The position numbers were made by a program, and so were the translations under genes. Below are positions 4,951 to 5,768 of a stretch of DNA of 5,768 nt, one piece after another. The notes under the pieces are model-generated. The model did not search any database and was not told the DNA's origin. It saw nothing but the letters and a program-made list of their open reading frames with translations. Position 1 is the stretch's first letter; every line of letters begins with the position of its first letter. The stretch covers positions 1 through 5,768 of the forward strand of contig CALZHO010000062.1 in NCBI GenBank assembly GCA_945787425.1, given 5' to 3'. This DNA is from an uncultured Bacteroidales bacterium. Lineage in GTDB: Bacteria; Bacteroidota; Bacteroidia; Bacteroidales; Paludibacteraceae.

Positions 4951-5517
4951 ATGGCTAAAAAATTATTTAGAGAGCCTTTAACTCAAGAAGAGTTAAATGA
5001 CCACCGTGCCACACTCAATGGCGAACCCGCAGTTTATTGCGGAACCTACGGAAAGTACAACAACGGGTCTATCGACGGAATGTGGATAAACCTAACCACT
5101 TTCCGCTATTACGATGACTTTATTGAGTTCTGCGAAAGACTCCATGCAGACGAAGAGGATCCTGAACTAATGTTTCAAGATTTTGAGGGATTTCCAAAAG
5201 ATTGGTATTGCGAAAGCTGCATGGGCGAAGATACATTTGAAAAAATCCTAGAATATGCAGACCTTGATGACGATATGAAAGAAGCATATCAAGCGTATCT
5301 CGATCATTACGACAGCAAAGCAGACCTTAGCACCGTTCAAGATAGATACCAAGGTCATTACTACAGCCCAGAAGACTTCGCAGAACAACTCTTCAGAGAA
5401 ATCTACGACATTCCAGAGTTCTTAGAAAACTTTATAGACTGGAGTGCCGTTTGGAGAAATCTTGAAACCAGCGGCGATTACTTTGAAGCCGATGGTTACA
5501 TATTCAGCAGTTACTAA
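4951..5517 (+). CDS. ardA: ArdA family antirestriction protein (DNA mimic)
   Basis: A 188-aa, very acidic protein (about 44 Asp/Glu to 14 Lys/Arg) with the ArdA layout. An early strand region has YCGTYGKYNNGSIDGMWINL (about residues 29-48), an N-terminal domain continues with FRYYDDFIEFCERL (about 51-64), and an acidic middle domain follows. The C-terminal end has W-x-x-LETSGDYFEADGYIF (about 168-185), the usual terminal motif. ArdA proteins mimic B-form DNA as dimers and block type I restriction-modification enzymes, protecting DNA that has just entered the cell. The length is normal (165-190 aa). It stands alone behind element B and a 230-base structured leader, and is followed by a hairpin, so it appears to be its own transcription unit. 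Confidence 0.9.
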   Translation: MAKKLFREPLTQEELNDHRATLNGEPAVYCGTYGKYNNGSIDGMWINLTTFRYYDDFIEFCERLHADEEDPELMFQDFEGFPKDWYCESCMGEDTFEKILEYADLDDDMKEAYQAYLDHYDSKADLSTVQDRYQGHYYSPEDFAEQLFREIYDIPEFLENFIDWSAVWRNLETSGDYFEADGYIFSSY

Positions 5518-5528
5518 TTTCAATAATC

Positions 5529-5554
5529 GTAGCGTCAGCAATTGCTGGCGCTAC
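5529..5554 (+). terminator. Strong hairpin after ardA
   Basis: GTAGCGTCAGC (5529-5539), loop AATT, GCTGGCGCTAC (5544-5554): 11-bp arms with one T-G wobble, almost a perfect palindrome. Only a couple of T follow (CTTAATAC), so termination may be partial or bidirectional. It lies 11 bases after the ardA stop. Confidence 0.6.
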
Positions 5555-5569
5555 TTAATACTCTATAAT

Positions 5570-5768
5570 ATGGACACAAAAACTTTTATCTGCAACTGCC
5601 TAAGGTTATATCCTGACACTATTCACAAAATTGATGAAATCATCTCAAACTTTGAACTATGCGAAGATATCGTATTATCGGAAGATGTTATCATTGAGTC
5701 AATTCAAGAAAATCCAAAAAACGCCGGAAACATAATCATCCGTAAACTATACAACTGGATTATCATGA
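5570..5768 (+). CDS. N-terminal 66 residues of an unknown small protein (3' end outside window)
   Basis: An ATG at 5570, 15 bases after the post-ardA hairpin, opens a frame that continues past the window edge. It starts MDTKTFICNCLRLYPDTIHK and continues acidic and Ile-rich (ISNFELCEDIVLSEDVIIES), with no membrane segment. I do not recognise it. Position behind ardA makes it a candidate for further establishment or anti-defence function by association only. Confidence 0.6.
   Translation, partial: MDTKTFICNCLRLYPDTIHKIDEIISNFELCEDIVLSEDVIIESIQENPKNAGNIIIRKLYNWIIM

Overview
The window looks like part of a conjugative or mobilizable element from a Bacteroidales bacterium (Bacteroides/Prevotella type). 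The reasons are an AT-rich sequence, A/T-rich tracts instead of Shine-Dalgarno sequences before the ATGs, matches to the Bacteroides promoter consensus TTTG-N19-TAnnTTTG, and gene families typical of Bacteroidales conjugative elements (PcfK-PcfJ pair, ArdC-N-like protein, ArdA). Every convincing gene lies on the + strand. No relaxase, integrase, replication gene, tRNA, rRNA, IS or CRISPR array is visible.

Layout: (1) 1-802: the 3' end of an unknown gene, then a 196-aa very basic protein of unknown function, closed by a clear intrinsic terminator. (2) 803-1108: a non-coding region with a large imperfect inverted repeat (element A) and a second, smaller stem-loop. (3) 1109-4174: a co-directional set with short gaps: a 50-aa protein, a PcfK/AcrIIA9-like protein, a PcfJ-like protein, three small unknown proteins, and a small ORF that seems frameshifted. 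(4) 4242-4580: a stand-alone ArdC N-terminal-like domain. (5) 4581-4950: a second non-coding region with a second copy of the large inverted repeat (element B), again followed by a smaller stem-loop. (6) 4951-5517: an ArdA antirestriction protein, a strong hairpin, and the start of another small gene running off the window.

The most interesting signal is the pair A (about 842-1016) and B (about 4616-4730). Each folds into a long imperfect hairpin. The base stem is kept by compensatory changes between copies. In both, one arm carries a Bacteroides promoter (A: TTTG-N19-TACCTTTG; B: CTTG-N19-TACCTTTG) that faces away from the downstream genes in ordinary duplex DNA. If the minus strand were single-stranded and folded, the same promoter would point out of the hairpin toward the 50-aa/pcfK/pcfJ operon (A) or ardA (B), with its -7 box lying in a bulge. 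That is the architecture of F-plasmid Frpo-type single-stranded DNA promoters, which express leading-region anti-defence genes on entry into a recipient. I infer that this is a conjugative leading region with Frpo-like promoters for Bacteroidota, transferred as the minus strand, with oriT expected to the right. The structure and boxes are read directly from the sequence; the function is inference.
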